Shown here in pieces: positions 9,687-18,768 of a stretch of 64,000 bases of DNA; the first letter of the stretch is position 1; every line of letters begins with the position of its first letter. Both the position numbers and the translations under genes were made by a program. The stretch is from Alteromonas naphthalenivorans (GTDB lineage Bacteria > Pseudomonadota > Gammaproteobacteria > Enterobacterales > Alteromonadaceae): contig NC_015554.1 in the NCBI RefSeq assembly GCF_000213655.1, positions 4,464,001 to 4,528,000 on the forward strand, in the 5' to 3' direction. The notes under the pieces are model-generated. The model made no database searches. It was not told the origin of the DNA and saw nothing but the letters and a program-made list of their open reading frames with translations.

Positions 9687-11066
9687 TTAGGATCTTGGAA
9701 TAGTAAGTACTTGCCCTATTCTCACCACATCACTATTTAAATTATTGGCAGCTTTTAAGCGGCTAACGTTCACATTGTAGCGCTGAGCAAGGAGCGAAAG
9801 TGACTCTCCACTTCTTACAGTATGGGTTCGACTATCAGCACGTTCAAGTGCCCATAATGTACCATCTGGGGGAACTTGCTTAAAATAGCGTTTTGCTGCG
9901 GTAAACATGGCTTTCGCCAGCTTTTCTCTGTGTTTACCCCAGTTAAGGTTTTTCTCTTCTTGCGGGTTTGAAATGAACCCGACTTCAACCAAGATGGATG
10001 GAATATCTGGCGCTGTGAGTACAGCAAAACTGGCTGCTTGAGGTGCACGCTTATGCAAAGAAGTTACCTGCTTCATTTCCTCAATCACTTTATTGCCTAA
10101 GTCATGACTGGTGGCCATACTGTGATCCATCGATAAACCAAGAATGGTTTCCGCCAGATAACGCTCGTTCGATTTATCACTGATCACTTCCGCAGCACCA
10201 CCAAGTAATTCAGAGTGACGTTCTGATTTTTCTAGCCAGCGACCTAGTTCTGTATCGGCACGGCGCATCGACAGCACCCACACAGAGCCCCCTTTAGGTT
10301 GTGGTTGGCTAAATGCGTCGGCGTGAATAGATATTAATAAATCGGCTTTTTGCTTGCGAGCGAGTTCTGGGCGCTTGTTTGGCGATACATAGTAATCACC
10401 GCTGCGAGTCATTATGGCCCGCATACCACGCTCACCATTAATCATGGCTTCAAGTTTTTTGGCTATGCTTAATGTAATGTGCTTTTCATATGTACCGGCG
10501 GGCCCTATGGAACCTGGATCTTCACCACCGTGGCCCGCATCAATGGCAACAATAATGTCTCGGTTTCTATGGCTACTCGAACCATCCATTACGACAGAAG
10601 ACGTCGAAGCACTTGACGGTGACTTGCTAGATGCGGAAGTACCTGAACTGCTTGGGCTCGCAGCTGGCGCACCACTGTCTTTCAAATCAATAACTAGCCT
10701 GTGACCGTAAGGTTTGGTGGGTGTCATTGCAAATAAAGACGGCGATGCTGCACGATTTAATTCTATAACCACCCGCGCAGATTGTTTATTTTTCGGTGTA
10801 GAGTAGCGCACCTTGCGCACTAAATCGCCAGAATCAGACTGTAGGGATAAGGTCTTGCTATCACTCGTATTTGATAAATCGATAACGAGGCGATGTGGAT
10901 TTTTAAGGGGGAAGTAAGTGAATTCAGGCGCAGACGACATATCGAGTACAATTCGCGTGTTGTCTGGTGAGGGCCAAATTCTTAACCCATCAATTTGATT
11001 TTGTGCAGCATGGACAGTTTGTACTACAACCCAAATGCACATAACCGATAGAATTTTACGTACCAT
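9687..11066 (-). CDS. amiB: N-acetylmuramoyl-L-alanine amidase with AMIN and LysM domains
   Basis: A 459-residue periplasmic septal peptidoglycan amidase. The N-terminal signal peptide (about residues 1-20) is followed by an AMIN domain (residues about 25-130), a serine-rich linker (about 133-165), the amidase_3 catalytic domain beginning IIVAIDAGHGGEDPGS and carrying zinc ligands (AGHGGED, SIHAD), and one C-terminal LysM repeat (HTVRSGESLSLLAQRYNV). In E. coli the amidase at this locus is AmiB, activated by EnvC. The position between tsaE and mutL is the conserved one. Confidence 0.95.
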   Translation of the reverse strand: MVRKILSVMCIWVVVQTVHAAQNQIDGLRIWPSPDNTRIVLDMSSAPEFTYFPLKNPHRLVIDLSNTSDSKTLSLQSDSGDLVRKVRYSTPKNKQSARVVIELNRAASPSLFAMTPTKPYGHRLVIDLKDSGAPAASPSSSGTSASSKSPSSASTSSVVMDGSSSHRNRDIIVAIDAGHGGEDPGSIGPAGTYEKHITLSIAKKLEAMINGERGMRAIMTRSGDYYVSPNKRPELARKQKADLLISIHADAFSQPQPKGGSVWVLSMRRADTELGRWLEKSERHSELLGGAAEVISDKSNERYLAETILGLSMDHSMATSHDLGNKVIEEMKQVTSLHKRAPQAASFAVLTAPDIPSILVEVGFISNPQEEKNLNWGKHREKLAKAMFTAAKRYFKQVPPDGTLWALERADSRTHTVRSGESLSLLAQRYNVNVSRLKAANNLNSDVVRIGQVLTIPRS

Positions 11067-11131
11067 GCTTCGCCTTTATTTTGCTTGTTGCTACAAGCTT
11101 ATAGTCGTTATTGTTTATCAAAGCTCATTAT

Positions 11132-11614
11132 TTATAGCGTTTTACAACCTTGCAGTATCTTTGCGCCTTTCACGCTTGTCGCTTCTACACTGAACTGACG
11201 ACCAGTTGGCACAATATTTATACTAATCACTATGTCTGGTGATGCCAAGTATTCAGCGCCATTTTCTGACCATTCTATAAGGGCAATGTTTCCTGTGCCG
11301 AAATAATCTCGAATACCCATGAACTCAAGCTCTTCTGGGTCGGCTAAACGATACAAGTCAAAATGATAAATTGAGACATTCTCTAATTCGTAAGGTTCCA
11401 CCAAGGTATAGGTAGGGCTTTTGACATTTCCGTCGTGCCCTAATGCTTGAATGAAATACCGGCTGAAGGTGGTCTTTCCTGCGCCCAAATCGCCGTTTAA
11501 AAATATCACGGCATCTATTGGCTGCTGAGCCGCTACGGCATTCGCCAAATCCTTTGCCATTGATGACGTATCTTCAGGCGTTGCAGCAAAAAATGAAGAG
11601 TGTGGGTAAGACAT
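11132..11614 (-). CDS. tsaE: tRNA threonylcarbamoyladenosine biosynthesis ATPase TsaE
   Basis: Small ATPase needed with TsaB, TsaC and TsaD for t6A37 formation on ANN-decoding tRNAs. The Walker A motif GDLGAGKTT and the TYTLVEPYE and FDLYRL segments of the family are present. I start at the ATG at 11614 (MSYPHSS; GGAA about ten bases upstream), giving 160 residues; upstream in-frame ATG and TTG codons at 11632 and 11638 lack a better ribosome binding site, so the start is uncertain by eight residues. It lies 50 bp after nnr. Confidence 0.95.
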   Translation of the reverse strand: MSYPHSSFFAATPEDTSSMAKDLANAVAAQQPIDAVIFLNGDLGAGKTTFSRYFIQALGHDGNVKSPTYTLVEPYELENVSIYHFDLYRLADPEELEFMGIRDYFGTGNIALIEWSENGAEYLASPDIVISINIVPTGRQFSVEATSVKGAKILQGCKTL

Positions 11615-11688
11615 CTTTTTAACGTTCCACATGTTCAAACTAAAAGGCTGAAATTGGCATTAAGCCTACACAGCCCATACCAATAGAT

Positions 11689-13188
11689 TTACTGATTAAT
11701 TAACGCACGTACGGCATCAAATAGATCGCTGGCTATCATACCACGTTGTCCATAAAGCTGGGCAATATCATCGCCCGCTTTAGCATGCAGCACCACACCG
11801 TACTTAGCAGCAATATCAACACTAAGGCCTTGCGCCATTAGCGCTCCTAATATGCCGCTTAGTACATCACCACTGCCCGCGGTTGCCATACCAGGGTTAC
11901 CATGGCGACAAACCCACGTTTTCTTTTCGTTGTCGATAAGCGTACCGGCCCCTTTTAAAACACATACTGCATGGTAGCGCTGCGAACATTGCCTAGCGTA
12001 ATTGAATCGGTCGCTTTCTACATCATCAACCGACACGCCCAGCAATCGGCCAGCCTCTCCCGCATGAGGAGTGAGTACGCAGTGTTCCAGTGTATATGCA
12101 GTTGACTGCTTGCATAAAAGATTTAGTGCATCAGCATCAATGACTATAGGTTTGTTTTCACTTTGGCAGTGTTTTAGTACAGCGGTAAATACGCTTTCTG
12201 ACCACTCATCCTGACCAAGTCCAGGGCCAATGACTACGCATGACGACCAGGCTAAAGCATCATCTAAATGGCTTGATGTCACCATCAATTCAGGGCGGCC
12301 TGCACTCACTTGAATAGTAGACGCCTCGTGGGTATAAACTCGTACCATTCCGGCACCACTTCGTAGAGCCGCTTCGCCGGCTAGCCTAATAGCACCGGCC
12401 GTTCCCCGATTCCCTCCCACACATAACAACCTTCCATAGGTGCCTTTATGGCTGTGCACATCGCGGGGGCCCATACCCTTGAAATGATCAATATTCAATA
12501 AAGTCGCGCTGGCTTTTGCTAGTGTTTGAAAGGCCTTTCCTACCCCCAAATCTGCATACACTAATTTACCGCAAGACTGTTTACCTGCACCGGTAACCAA
12601 ACCCGGTTTGATACCCACAAAAGTAACGGTAACATCCGCTTGTACGCAGCGTCCTAAACTCTGGCCTGTGTTCGCATCTAACCCTGAAGGTACATCAATA
12701 CTGACCACGGGGGTTGATGAATCATTGATGGCATCGATAACGTCGGCGAACTCATTGCGAATGTAGCTGTTAATTCCTGTACCTAATAGCGCATCGATTA
12801 CTACGTCGGCTTTTTCAATCAAGGCAACATCGAAAGGTTTTATACTACCACCAGCATCTACCCACTGCTTTTGTGCAGTGCCCGCGTCGCCGTCTAACAA
12901 ACGGTCTGGCTCAATCGCGCAAACATGCACTTTTTTACCTGCTTTTTTTGCATTTAATGCGGTAATGTAACCGTCGCCAGCATTGTTACCTTGGCCTAGT
13001 AGAATTAAATACACATCAGAGTTAGCGAACAAACTCTGGCACTGCTCAAATACAGCACCACCGGCGCGTTGCATTAACGTGAACATGTCACAGCCAGACT
13101 GAGCAGCCGCTTCGGCTTCATTTTCTCTGACCTGATCGGCCCGAAACAGTTTGTATGATAAACTTGAGGTGAGTTGAGTATCTAGCAT
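11689..13188 (-). CDS. nnr: Bifunctional NAD(P)H-hydrate epimerase / ADP-dependent dehydratase
   Basis: Repairs hydrated NAD(P)H. The 499-residue protein joins an N-terminal epimerase (YjeF_N, residues about 10-225, with GQGNNAGDGY and the DALLGTGI segment) to a C-terminal ribokinase-fold dehydratase (about 235-499, with GNRGTAGAIRLAG, DADAL, TPHAGE and the phosphate-binding GSGDVLSGI). This is the usual E. coli YjeF architecture. It is the first gene of the superoperon; its start codon is only six bases from that of the divergent queG. Confidence 0.97.
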   Translation of the reverse strand: MLDTQLTSSLSYKLFRADQVRENEAEAAAQSGCDMFTLMQRAGGAVFEQCQSLFANSDVYLILLGQGNNAGDGYITALNAKKAGKKVHVCAIEPDRLLDGDAGTAQKQWVDAGGSIKPFDVALIEKADVVIDALLGTGINSYIRNEFADVIDAINDSSTPVVSIDVPSGLDANTGQSLGRCVQADVTVTFVGIKPGLVTGAGKQSCGKLVYADLGVGKAFQTLAKASATLLNIDHFKGMGPRDVHSHKGTYGRLLCVGGNRGTAGAIRLAGEAALRSGAGMVRVYTHEASTIQVSAGRPELMVTSSHLDDALAWSSCVVIGPGLGQDEWSESVFTAVLKHCQSENKPIVIDADALNLLCKQSTAYTLEHCVLTPHAGEAGRLLGVSVDDVESDRFNYARQCSQRYHAVCVLKGAGTLIDNEKKTWVCRHGNPGMATAGSGDVLSGILGALMAQGLSVDIAAKYGVVLHAKAGDDIAQLYGQRGMIASDLFDAVRALINQ

Positions 13189-13194
13189 AAGTAC

Positions 13195-14346
13195 ATGTCC
13201 ACTATTAATTCTATCGACCTAATTCAATTAACCCAAGATATCAAGGCTTGGGGCCGCGCGCTAGGCTTTCAACAAGTTGGTATTAGTGATATTGATTTAC
13301 ATCAGCATGAAGCCCATTTAACGCAATGGTTAGAGAACGACTATCACGGCGACATGGCTTTTATGGCTAACCATGGCATGAAGCGCGCCCGCCCCGATGA
13401 ACTTGTGCCAGGCACACTGCGCGTAATTAGTGTGCGTATGAACTACCTTCCGCCTGATGCCTCTTTCGCAAAACATCTAAGTCAACCAGACACAGGTTAT
13501 ATCAGTCGTTATGCACTTGGTCGCGATTATCATAAGGTGCTGCGAAAGCGATTGAAGCAACTGGGTGAAAAAATCACCGGCGCGCTGAGCAACACTGAAT
13601 ACCGCCCTTTTGTCGATTCAGCGCCTGTTTTAGAGCACGCTATTGCAGAAAAAGCAGGAATAGGTTGGACTGGTAAACACAGTTTGACCATTAATAAAGA
13701 GGCTGGGTCTTGGTTCTTTTTAGGTGAGCTTTTTATTAACTTACCCTTACCGATTGATTCACCCCTAGAAGAGGGCTGCGGTACGTGTACGGCATGTTTG
13801 ACTATATGCCCAACCAACGCCATCGTTGCCCCCTACAAAGTAGATGCTAGACGCTGTATTTCTTATCTTACTATTGAATCAGATAAAGATATTCCCGAGG
13901 ATCTTCGCCCTTTAATGGGTAATCGAATTTATGGTTGCGACGATTGCCAGCTTATTTGCCCATGGAATCGTTATGCTGATATTACTGAAGAAGAAGACTT
14001 TCACCCCAGAAAGGTTTTGCATGGACAGAGCCTAACAACGCTCTTTTCATGGGACGAAGCTACCTTTTTGAACAACACAGAAGGGTCGCCTATTCGCCGG
14101 ATTGGATTTGAAAAATGGCAACGTAATATTGCCGTCGCATTGGGAAATGCCAACTACAGCGAACAAACTGTTAATGCCCTTCAGACAAACCTTGGAAAAG
14201 TGAGCGATAAAGTGGACCGACACATTTCGTGGGCATTAGCACAACAAGAAAATAAAAAAGCGGGCTTAGCATTAGAAGAGAAAGCAAACAGACAACAAAA
14301 AAGATTAACCCGAGCAGTAGAGAAAGGGTTACCACGAGACGCTTAA
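13195..14346 (+). CDS. queG: Epoxyqueuosine reductase QueG
   Basis: Reduces epoxyqueuosine to queuosine in tRNA, using cobalamin and two [4Fe-4S] clusters. The 383-residue protein shows the DUF1730 N-terminal region, the CGTCTACLTICP cluster motif and a second CDDCQLICPW motif, and the SYLTIE segment between them. A HEAT-like C-terminal segment ends the protein. Its place divergent from nnr is conserved in gammaproteobacteria. No good Shine-Dalgarno sequence precedes the ATG at 13195. Confidence 0.96.
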   Translation: MSTINSIDLIQLTQDIKAWGRALGFQQVGISDIDLHQHEAHLTQWLENDYHGDMAFMANHGMKRARPDELVPGTLRVISVRMNYLPPDASFAKHLSQPDTGYISRYALGRDYHKVLRKRLKQLGEKITGALSNTEYRPFVDSAPVLEHAIAEKAGIGWTGKHSLTINKEAGSWFFLGELFINLPLPIDSPLEEGCGTCTACLTICPTNAIVAPYKVDARRCISYLTIESDKDIPEDLRPLMGNRIYGCDDCQLICPWNRYADITEEEDFHPRKVLHGQSLTTLFSWDEATFLNNTEGSPIRRIGFEKWQRNIAVALGNANYSEQTVNALQTNLGKVSDKVDRHISWALAQQENKKAGLALEEKANRQQKRLTRAVEKGLPRDA

Positions 14347-14392
14347 CAAAACCAAAGTACTCGTTAAATAAAGCCTAGTTTATTAGATCTGA

Positions 14393-14923
14393 CTAGGTCG
14401 TTGCATCGCTGATAAGCACGGGCCTAGAAGAAAACTTAACACCAATTTGGGGGTTTCCCTCTTCGATATTGCTCACTTCAAGCATTTCACCAAAATGCCA
14501 CCACGACTGCGCTTTTAAGTCGTTAAGCATTCGTTTGAACCCCGCATGACTGCCAGAGTATTCCCCAGTAAACTCACATTCTGTTTGCGTGCATTCAAAC
14601 GTATTCAGGGTAAGTTTTTGCCCACTCGGGTGAAACGCTAAAAATTCCGTTATTTCGTTTTGAACCTGAAGGTCTGAAAGTGCTTCATTCGTAGTAAGTG
14701 TGTGAGCACCGTCAGAGGTCTGTACGTGTGCTTCACCAGACATTTGAGGGGTAGCTTTAATCACCCTGAGGTTGCTACTTGCAGTGGTGCGCGAACGCTC
14801 CAGCACAGTATTCAAACGCTCTTTTTCCACGTTGGAACTAGCCAACTTACCGTGGTAAAAGCCGAACTGATAACCTGTCACGGCAATAAAGAGGATGAGT
14901 ACAATAACAACCCAGGGTTTCAT
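14393..14923 (-). CDS. Uncharacterised membrane-anchored protein
   Basis: A 176-residue protein I do not recognise. It has one N-terminal hydrophobic segment (residues about 4-22) followed by a hydrophilic domain expected in the periplasm. Two cysteines lie close together (FECTQTECEF), possibly a disulfide. The start is supported by GGAAA upstream. It follows hemE on the same strand after 56 bp containing two small hairpins and ends close to the convergent queG. Confidence 0.7.
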   Translation of the reverse strand: MKPWVVIVLILFIAVTGYQFGFYHGKLASSNVEKERLNTVLERSRTTASSNLRVIKATPQMSGEAHVQTSDGAHTLTTNEALSDLQVQNEITEFLAFHPSGQKLTLNTFECTQTECEFTGEYSGSHAGFKRMLNDLKAQSWWHFGEMLEVSNIEEGNPQIGVKFSSRPVLISDATT

Positions 14924-14931
14924 GATTTCCT

Positions 14932-14972
14932 TACCAGCTTGCTGGCGAGTCGTAGCTAATTATTTAGCTACG
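14932..14972. repeat. Two adjacent hairpins between hemE and the downstream gene
   Basis: CCAGC-TT-GCTGG (14934-14945) and CGTAGCTAA-loop-TTAGCTACG (14951-14972) are both perfect inverted repeats. Neither is followed by a T tract, so they are not convincing intrinsic terminators. They could stabilise the hemE mRNA end or set the ratio of the two products. Confidence 0.55.
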
Positions 14973-14979
14973 AATATGA

Positions 14980-16071
14980 CTACTTATGATAAGGCGCACT
15001 GAGTTCGTGAACTGAATTCACAAACACACCTGCATTTTCTGGTGGTACATCTAAGTGAATACCATGACCTAGATTGAATACATGGCCAGATCCTTCGCCA
15101 TAGCCCGATAAGATAGTGCCAACTTCTTCACGAATTCTTTCAGGCGAGGCATAAAGCATGGAAGGGTCCATATTGCCTTGTAACGCTACCTTGTCGCCAA
15201 TGCGCGCGCGGGCTTCTGCGATATCAATAGTCCAATCAAGGCCTACTGCATCGCAACCAGTAGCCGCAATTGACTCTAACCACATGCCGCCGTTTTTAGT
15301 AAACAAAGTAACCGGTACTTTTCTGCCATCGGCTTCACGGGTAAGTCCATCAACAATACGCGCCATATATTGCAATGAAAAGTCTTTATAATCACGTGGT
15401 GACAACACACCGCCCCAAGTATCGAAAATCATGACTGATTGCGCACCTGCAGCTATTTGGGCATTAAGGTATTCCGTTACGGAATCGGCCAGCTTCTCTA
15501 ATAGAGCATGCAATATAGCGGGTTCAGCAAACGCCATTTTTTTGATTTTAGTAAAGGCCTTACTCGAGCCACCTTCTACCATATAAGTAGCGAGCGTCCA
15601 TGGGCTCCCAGAAAAACCAATTAACGGCACGTCGCCATTTAGTTCACGACGGATGGTGCGCACTGCATTCATTACATACTGCAGCTCGCCTTCTGGGTCT
15701 GGCAAACCAATTTTATCTACGTCGGCTTTGCACGTAATCGGCTTTTTAAAACGCGGGCCTTCGCCGGTTTCAAAATAAAGCTCTAAGCCCATTGCATCAG
15801 GAATCGTTAGAATGTCTGAAAATAAAATAGCAGCATCTAAGGGAAAACGACGAAGCGGCTGTAAAGTAACCTCACAGGCAAGCTCGGCATTTTTGCACAA
15901 AGACATAAAGTCGCCAGCAACGGCACGGGTTGCTTTGTATTCAGGTAAATAGCGGCCAGCTTGTCGCATCATCCATACAGGTGTGACATCGACAGGTTGC
16001 TTTGATAACGCCCGTAGGTAACGATCATTCTTTAAAGCGGGTTTAGCAGCACTGGTAGCTTTTTGCGACAT
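14980..16071 (-). CDS. hemE: Uroporphyrinogen decarboxylase
   Basis: Decarboxylates uroporphyrinogen III to coproporphyrinogen III in haem synthesis. The 363-residue protein has the family signatures [15 protein letters not shown] near residue 32 and [16 protein letters not shown] near residue 150, and the catalytic aspartate in LFSDILTIP. The start ATG at 16071 gives a family-typical length. The hemE-nudC-rsd order is conserved in enterobacteria and relatives. The gene reads away from nudC across 243 bp that may hide a small RNA on the other strand. Confidence 0.97.
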   Translation of the reverse strand: MSQKATSAAKPALKNDRYLRALSKQPVDVTPVWMMRQAGRYLPEYKATRAVAGDFMSLCKNAELACEVTLQPLRRFPLDAAILFSDILTIPDAMGLELYFETGEGPRFKKPITCKADVDKIGLPDPEGELQYVMNAVRTIRRELNGDVPLIGFSGSPWTLATYMVEGGSSKAFTKIKKMAFAEPAILHALLEKLADSVTEYLNAQIAAGAQSVMIFDTWGGVLSPRDYKDFSLQYMARIVDGLTREADGRKVPVTLFTKNGGMWLESIAATGCDAVGLDWTIDIAEARARIGDKVALQGNMDPSMLYASPERIREEVGTILSGYGEGSGHVFNLGHGIHLDVPPENAGVFVNSVHELSAPYHK

Positions 16072-16210
16072 ATATTCACCTGAAATTAGAAAAATAAAAC
16101 GGCGAAATTATACCAGCATTCGTTTCATTTTGTGCTAAAAAGCTGTCTTAATTTGGCAACTTGCGATACTTACACCTAATAATACGACGAACAATACTTG
16201 AAAAAGGGGC

Positions 16211-16239
16211 TTGCGCTACTAGTAAGTGTTTGCTACTAA
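16211..16239 (+). promoter_or_regulatory. Candidate promoter for a plus-strand transcript
   Basis: TTGCGC, 17 bp, TACTAA. This is a fair sigma-70 match, on the strand opposite to both flanking genes. It would start a transcript near 16246 that ends at the terminator at 16292-16317. No coding gene lies between. Confidence 0.35.
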
Positions 16240-16245
16240 TATATA

Positions 16246-16317
16246 CAGCTACGACAAAGAAGCCCGCAAAGGGACCGTGCTAAACTCATTGAAACCCTGC
16301 TTCGGCAGGGTTTTTTA
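16246..16317 (+). ncRNA. Candidate small RNA of about 70 nt in the hemE-nudC gap
   Basis: A plus-strand stretch with a plausible promoter upstream and a strong terminator at its 3' end, while both neighbours are on the minus strand. No open reading frame with a ribosome binding site is evident. The 5' part is A-rich with a small CCC-GCAAA-GGG hairpin, then an unpaired A/U-rich region before the terminator, a layout common in Hfq-binding RNAs. I cannot match it to a known RNA family. The alternative is that the hairpin is just the nudC terminator acting from the other strand. Confidence 0.3.
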
Positions 16318-16320
16318 TTT
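16292..16320 (+). terminator. Intrinsic terminator, best oriented on the plus strand
   Basis: Stem AAACCCTGC / GCAGGGTTT with a stable TTCG tetraloop, followed on the plus strand by TTTTATTT. On the minus strand, that of nudC, only three T follow. The stem abuts the nudC stop codon. It may serve nudC weakly and a plus-strand transcript strongly. Confidence 0.75.
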
Positions 16321-17148
16321 GTCTGCTAATTGCGACAGGGTTTTGGCGATGAGTTGCCCTGCAATCGAAAATGGCGGTGGAATGGTTGGCAGTGCATCCA
16401 CACTAAACCACTGAGCATCATCAATTTCATTCTCCTGACACCGAATTTCACCACTTTCATATTCAGCAATAAAGCCAACCATTATAGAATGCGGGAATGG
16501 CCAGGGCTGGCTATCGATGTAACGTAAGTTCTTTACTTTTACCCCCACCTCTTCAAATACTTCCCGATGGACGGCTTCTTCTAAGCTTTCGCCGCTTTCG
16601 ACAAATCCAGCAAGAGTAGAATACATATTTGCTTCTTTGTGCCTAACCCCTTTTGCCAATAGCAACTTTTCATTGTTGTGTATTGAAACAATAATGCAAG
16701 GCGATACACGGGGATAACTTCTGTGATGGCAGCGATGGCAATGCACGGCCATTTCCCAATTTACTCTTTCGGTATGCGAACCACATTGGCCACAAAACTG
16801 ATGCGTTCTTAAAAAATGGACATATTGCCAAGCCCTACCTACGACTGAAAAACCGATATCTTGTTGTTCGAACAATAAATGGCGTAATGACACCGAGTCC
16901 CATTGTTCGTCTTCTATTGTTTCAGCACCGAGATCGACGACAAAGACGGGGGGGCTTTTCTGGGCAGATTCATGTAGTGGGGGAAGTTGATGAACCTCTT
17001 CGCGATAATTTTCGAGAAAGGTAAATTCATTAATATGCGCTAAAGGAACATTTATTTCGCCTTTACGAATGACAATCCGACCTTTGGTAAAAATGATCCA
17101 CTGTCCAATCTCAGTCTCGATTTCACAATCGCTGCGCTTTATCATCAT
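16315..17148 (-). CDS. nudC: NADH pyrophosphatase / RNA de-NADding enzyme NudC
   Basis: Cleaves NADH and removes NAD caps from RNA. The zinc ribbon (CGQC and HCHRCHH, near residue 120-145) precedes the Nudix box, whose GX5EX7REUXEEXGU pattern reads from GFVESGE to REVFEEVGV. The SQPWPFPHSLM-like block is seen as SQPWPFPHSIM. I take the ATG at 17148 with GGA ten bases upstream; a GTG at 17163 would add five residues. The gene is divergent from rsd, as in E. coli. Confidence 0.95.
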   Translation of the reverse strand: MMIKRSDCEIETEIGQWIIFTKGRIVIRKGEINVPLAHINEFTFLENYREEVHQLPPLHESAQKSPPVFVVDLGAETIEDEQWDSVSLRHLLFEQQDIGFSVVGRAWQYVHFLRTHQFCGQCGSHTERVNWEMAVHCHRCHHRSYPRVSPCIIVSIHNNEKLLLAKGVRHKEANMYSTLAGFVESGESLEEAVHREVFEEVGVKVKNLRYIDSQPWPFPHSIMVGFIAEYESGEIRCQENEIDDAQWFSVDALPTIPPPFSIAGQLIAKTLSQLADK

Positions 17149-17319
17149 AAAACTGTTATCCACCCATTAAAGATATACAAGATAAGATAACATATATTTA
17201 ATTACGACAACTCAGTGGGTTCAATTTGTGTCGTATAGGCTGAGTGTTATACTAGGATGGAATGCTGGAAAATAGCAGGTGCTGGATTAATAGAAAGCGC
17301 TGATTGAAAGGATCATGAA

Positions 17320-17766
17320 ATGTTACAGCAGTTAGAGAAGGTAAAAGTTAAATGGGGTGGCAAAAGTGACACTGTCGATAATTGGCTGTTAGCCAGACAG
17401 TCGCTGCTTGTGTCCTATTGCCATTTAGCCGGTTTAGACCAGCAAGGCGAGTCATTACCTGAAGCAAATGACATCGCTAATTTTTGTGAAAACCTAATGG
17501 ATTACCTTTCCGCTGGGCACTTCGAGGTCTTTGATATGTTGGTTGACGATGAAGCAGAAGGTAAAGCGTTAAAGCAGCGTCTTTACCCAAAACTTACGCA
17601 AACCACTGACTCAGCCTTACAATTTAATGATAAATTCGCAGAGGCATTTACTATTGAACAAGCGGCCGTTTTTGACAGTGAGCTTGCGAATATTGGTGAA
17701 ACTCTTGAAGAGCGCTTTGCTTTAGAGGACCAATTAATTGCACACATGTACGCCAACGTAGAGTAA
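17320..17766 (+). CDS. rsd: Regulator of sigma D (anti-sigma-70 factor Rsd)
   Basis: A 148-residue Rsd/AlgQ-family protein. It binds region 4 of sigma-70 in stationary phase and favours alternative sigma factors. The four-helix-bundle sequence (KWGGKSDTVDNWLLARQSLL, VSYCHLAGL, FCENLMDYLSAGHFEVF) is typical. AAAGGA lies nine bases upstream of the start. The position divergent from nudC matches E. coli. It is followed by zur on the same strand. Confidence 0.93.
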   Translation: MLQQLEKVKVKWGGKSDTVDNWLLARQSLLVSYCHLAGLDQQGESLPEANDIANFCENLMDYLSAGHFEVFDMLVDDEAEGKALKQRLYPKLTQTTDSALQFNDKFAEAFTIEQAAVFDSELANIGETLEERFALEDQLIAHMYANVE

Positions 17767-17785
17767 ATAAAGCGGGTAAACATCT

Positions 17786-17804
17786 GTCATTAATGACGTC
17801 ATTA
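17786..17804 (+). promoter_or_regulatory. Overlapping palindromes upstream of zur
   Basis: GTCATTAATGAC (17786-17797) and ATGACGTCAT (17793-17802) are perfect palindromes sharing five bases, 37-55 bp before the zur start. The position suits an operator, perhaps for autoregulation, but the sequence does not match the Zur consensus that I know, so the regulator is unknown. Confidence 0.35.
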
Positions 17805-17840
17805 CCAATATAATTAGTAAAATAGCCACGGTAGCAATAA

Positions 17841-18314
17841 ATGAATAAAGCCACGCTTATCCACAAAGCTCGCGCATACTGCGAGCAAAGAGGCGCTAGA
17901 TTTACCCCTCTTCGAGAGAAAGTGTACGAAATATTAGTCGCTAAGCACGGCCCAATGGGGGCCTATGAATTGCTAGATGCGCTAAAAGAGACTGAATCCG
18001 GTGCAAAACCTGCCACCGTTTACCGAGCCCTCGATTTTTTACTCGATTTCGGTTTTATTCATCGCCTTGAGTCGACCAATGCATTCGTAGCCTGTTATCA
18101 TTTTGGTTGCAACCACCCTGTACAGTTTCTTATTTGCGACAGTTGTGGTGACGTTGCAGAGATACAGTCTGAAGGTTTGAAAGAAACATTAGATAGTCAG
18201 GCAGAGGCCAATGGCTTCAAAGTATCTAAACAAACAATAGAGGCGCATGGTCTTTGTGCTGATTGTCAACAAACGGAAAATACCGTTGCAAAGGAGCACA
18301 CTCATGAATGCTGA
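17841..18314 (+). CDS. zur: Fur-family zinc uptake regulator Zur
   Basis: A 157-residue Fur-family repressor. The winged helix (RFTPLREKVYEIL, KPATVYRALDFLLDFGFIHRLES) precedes the dimerisation domain with the structural zinc site formed by CDSCGD and CADCQQ. The YRALDFLLDFGFIHRLES sequence and the FVACYHFGCNHPVQFLICDSC segment are Zur-like rather than Fur-like. It probably represses zinc importers when Zn2+ is high; no such targets are in the window. The 3' end overlaps cheX by 11 bp. Confidence 0.9.
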   Translation: MNKATLIHKARAYCEQRGARFTPLREKVYEILVAKHGPMGAYELLDALKETESGAKPATVYRALDFLLDFGFIHRLESTNAFVACYHFGCNHPVQFLICDSCGDVAEIQSEGLKETLDSQAEANGFKVSKQTIEAHGLCADCQQTENTVAKEHTHEC

Positions 18315-18768
18315 GTTCGTTAATCCGTTTATTTCTGGTTTACTCAATGTATTAGAAACCATGGCGCAAACCAAACTTACGCCTGGTAAACCCAAACGCA
18401 AGCAAGGCGATGTAGCTAAAGGCGATGTGTCTGGGTTGATTGGCATGGTAGGCCCAAGTGTGCGTGGCTCTATGTCCATTACCTTTGAAGAATCTCTTGC
18501 CCTTACCATTATGGAACGCATGGTTGGCGAACGCCCTGAAAAACTTGATGCAGAAGTTGGAGATATGGTTGGCGAAGTCACTAACATGATATGCGGAGCG
18601 GCAAAACGCGACCTTGCAGATCGCGGATTTGAATTTGGAATGGCGACACCTATTGTTGTGTCTGGTAAGCAGCATACCATTAGCCATCAGGTCAGCGGCG
18701 CGAAAATCATCCTTCCGTTTATGTGCGATGAAGGATTGGCGCATTTAGAGATCTGCTTTGACAAATAA
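18304..18768 (+). CDS. CheX-like chemotaxis/phosphatase-domain protein
   Basis: A 154-residue protein of the CheX/CheC phosphatase type, whose best-known members dephosphorylate CheY-P. The [21 protein letters not shown] segment near residue 75-95 matches the family helix with the E-x-x-N catalytic pair (here E83 and N86 by my count). I take the ATG at 18304 with AAGGAG about eight bases upstream; upstream in-frame codons are not supported. It overlaps zur and the following yjbQ gene. No che genes are near, so its partner is unknown. Confidence 0.8.
   Translation: MNAEFVNPFISGLLNVLETMAQTKLTPGKPKRKQGDVAKGDVSGLIGMVGPSVRGSMSITFEESLALTIMERMVGERPEKLDAEVGDMVGEVTNMICGAAKRDLADRGFEFGMATPIVVSGKQHTISHQVSGAKIILPFMCDEGLAHLEICFDK

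Noticed and set aside
16226..16414. Open frame of 62 codons on the plus strand in the hemE-nudC gap
   Set aside because: It overlaps the terminator and nudC on the other strand; no start signal. The region is better explained as a non-coding transcript or spacer.
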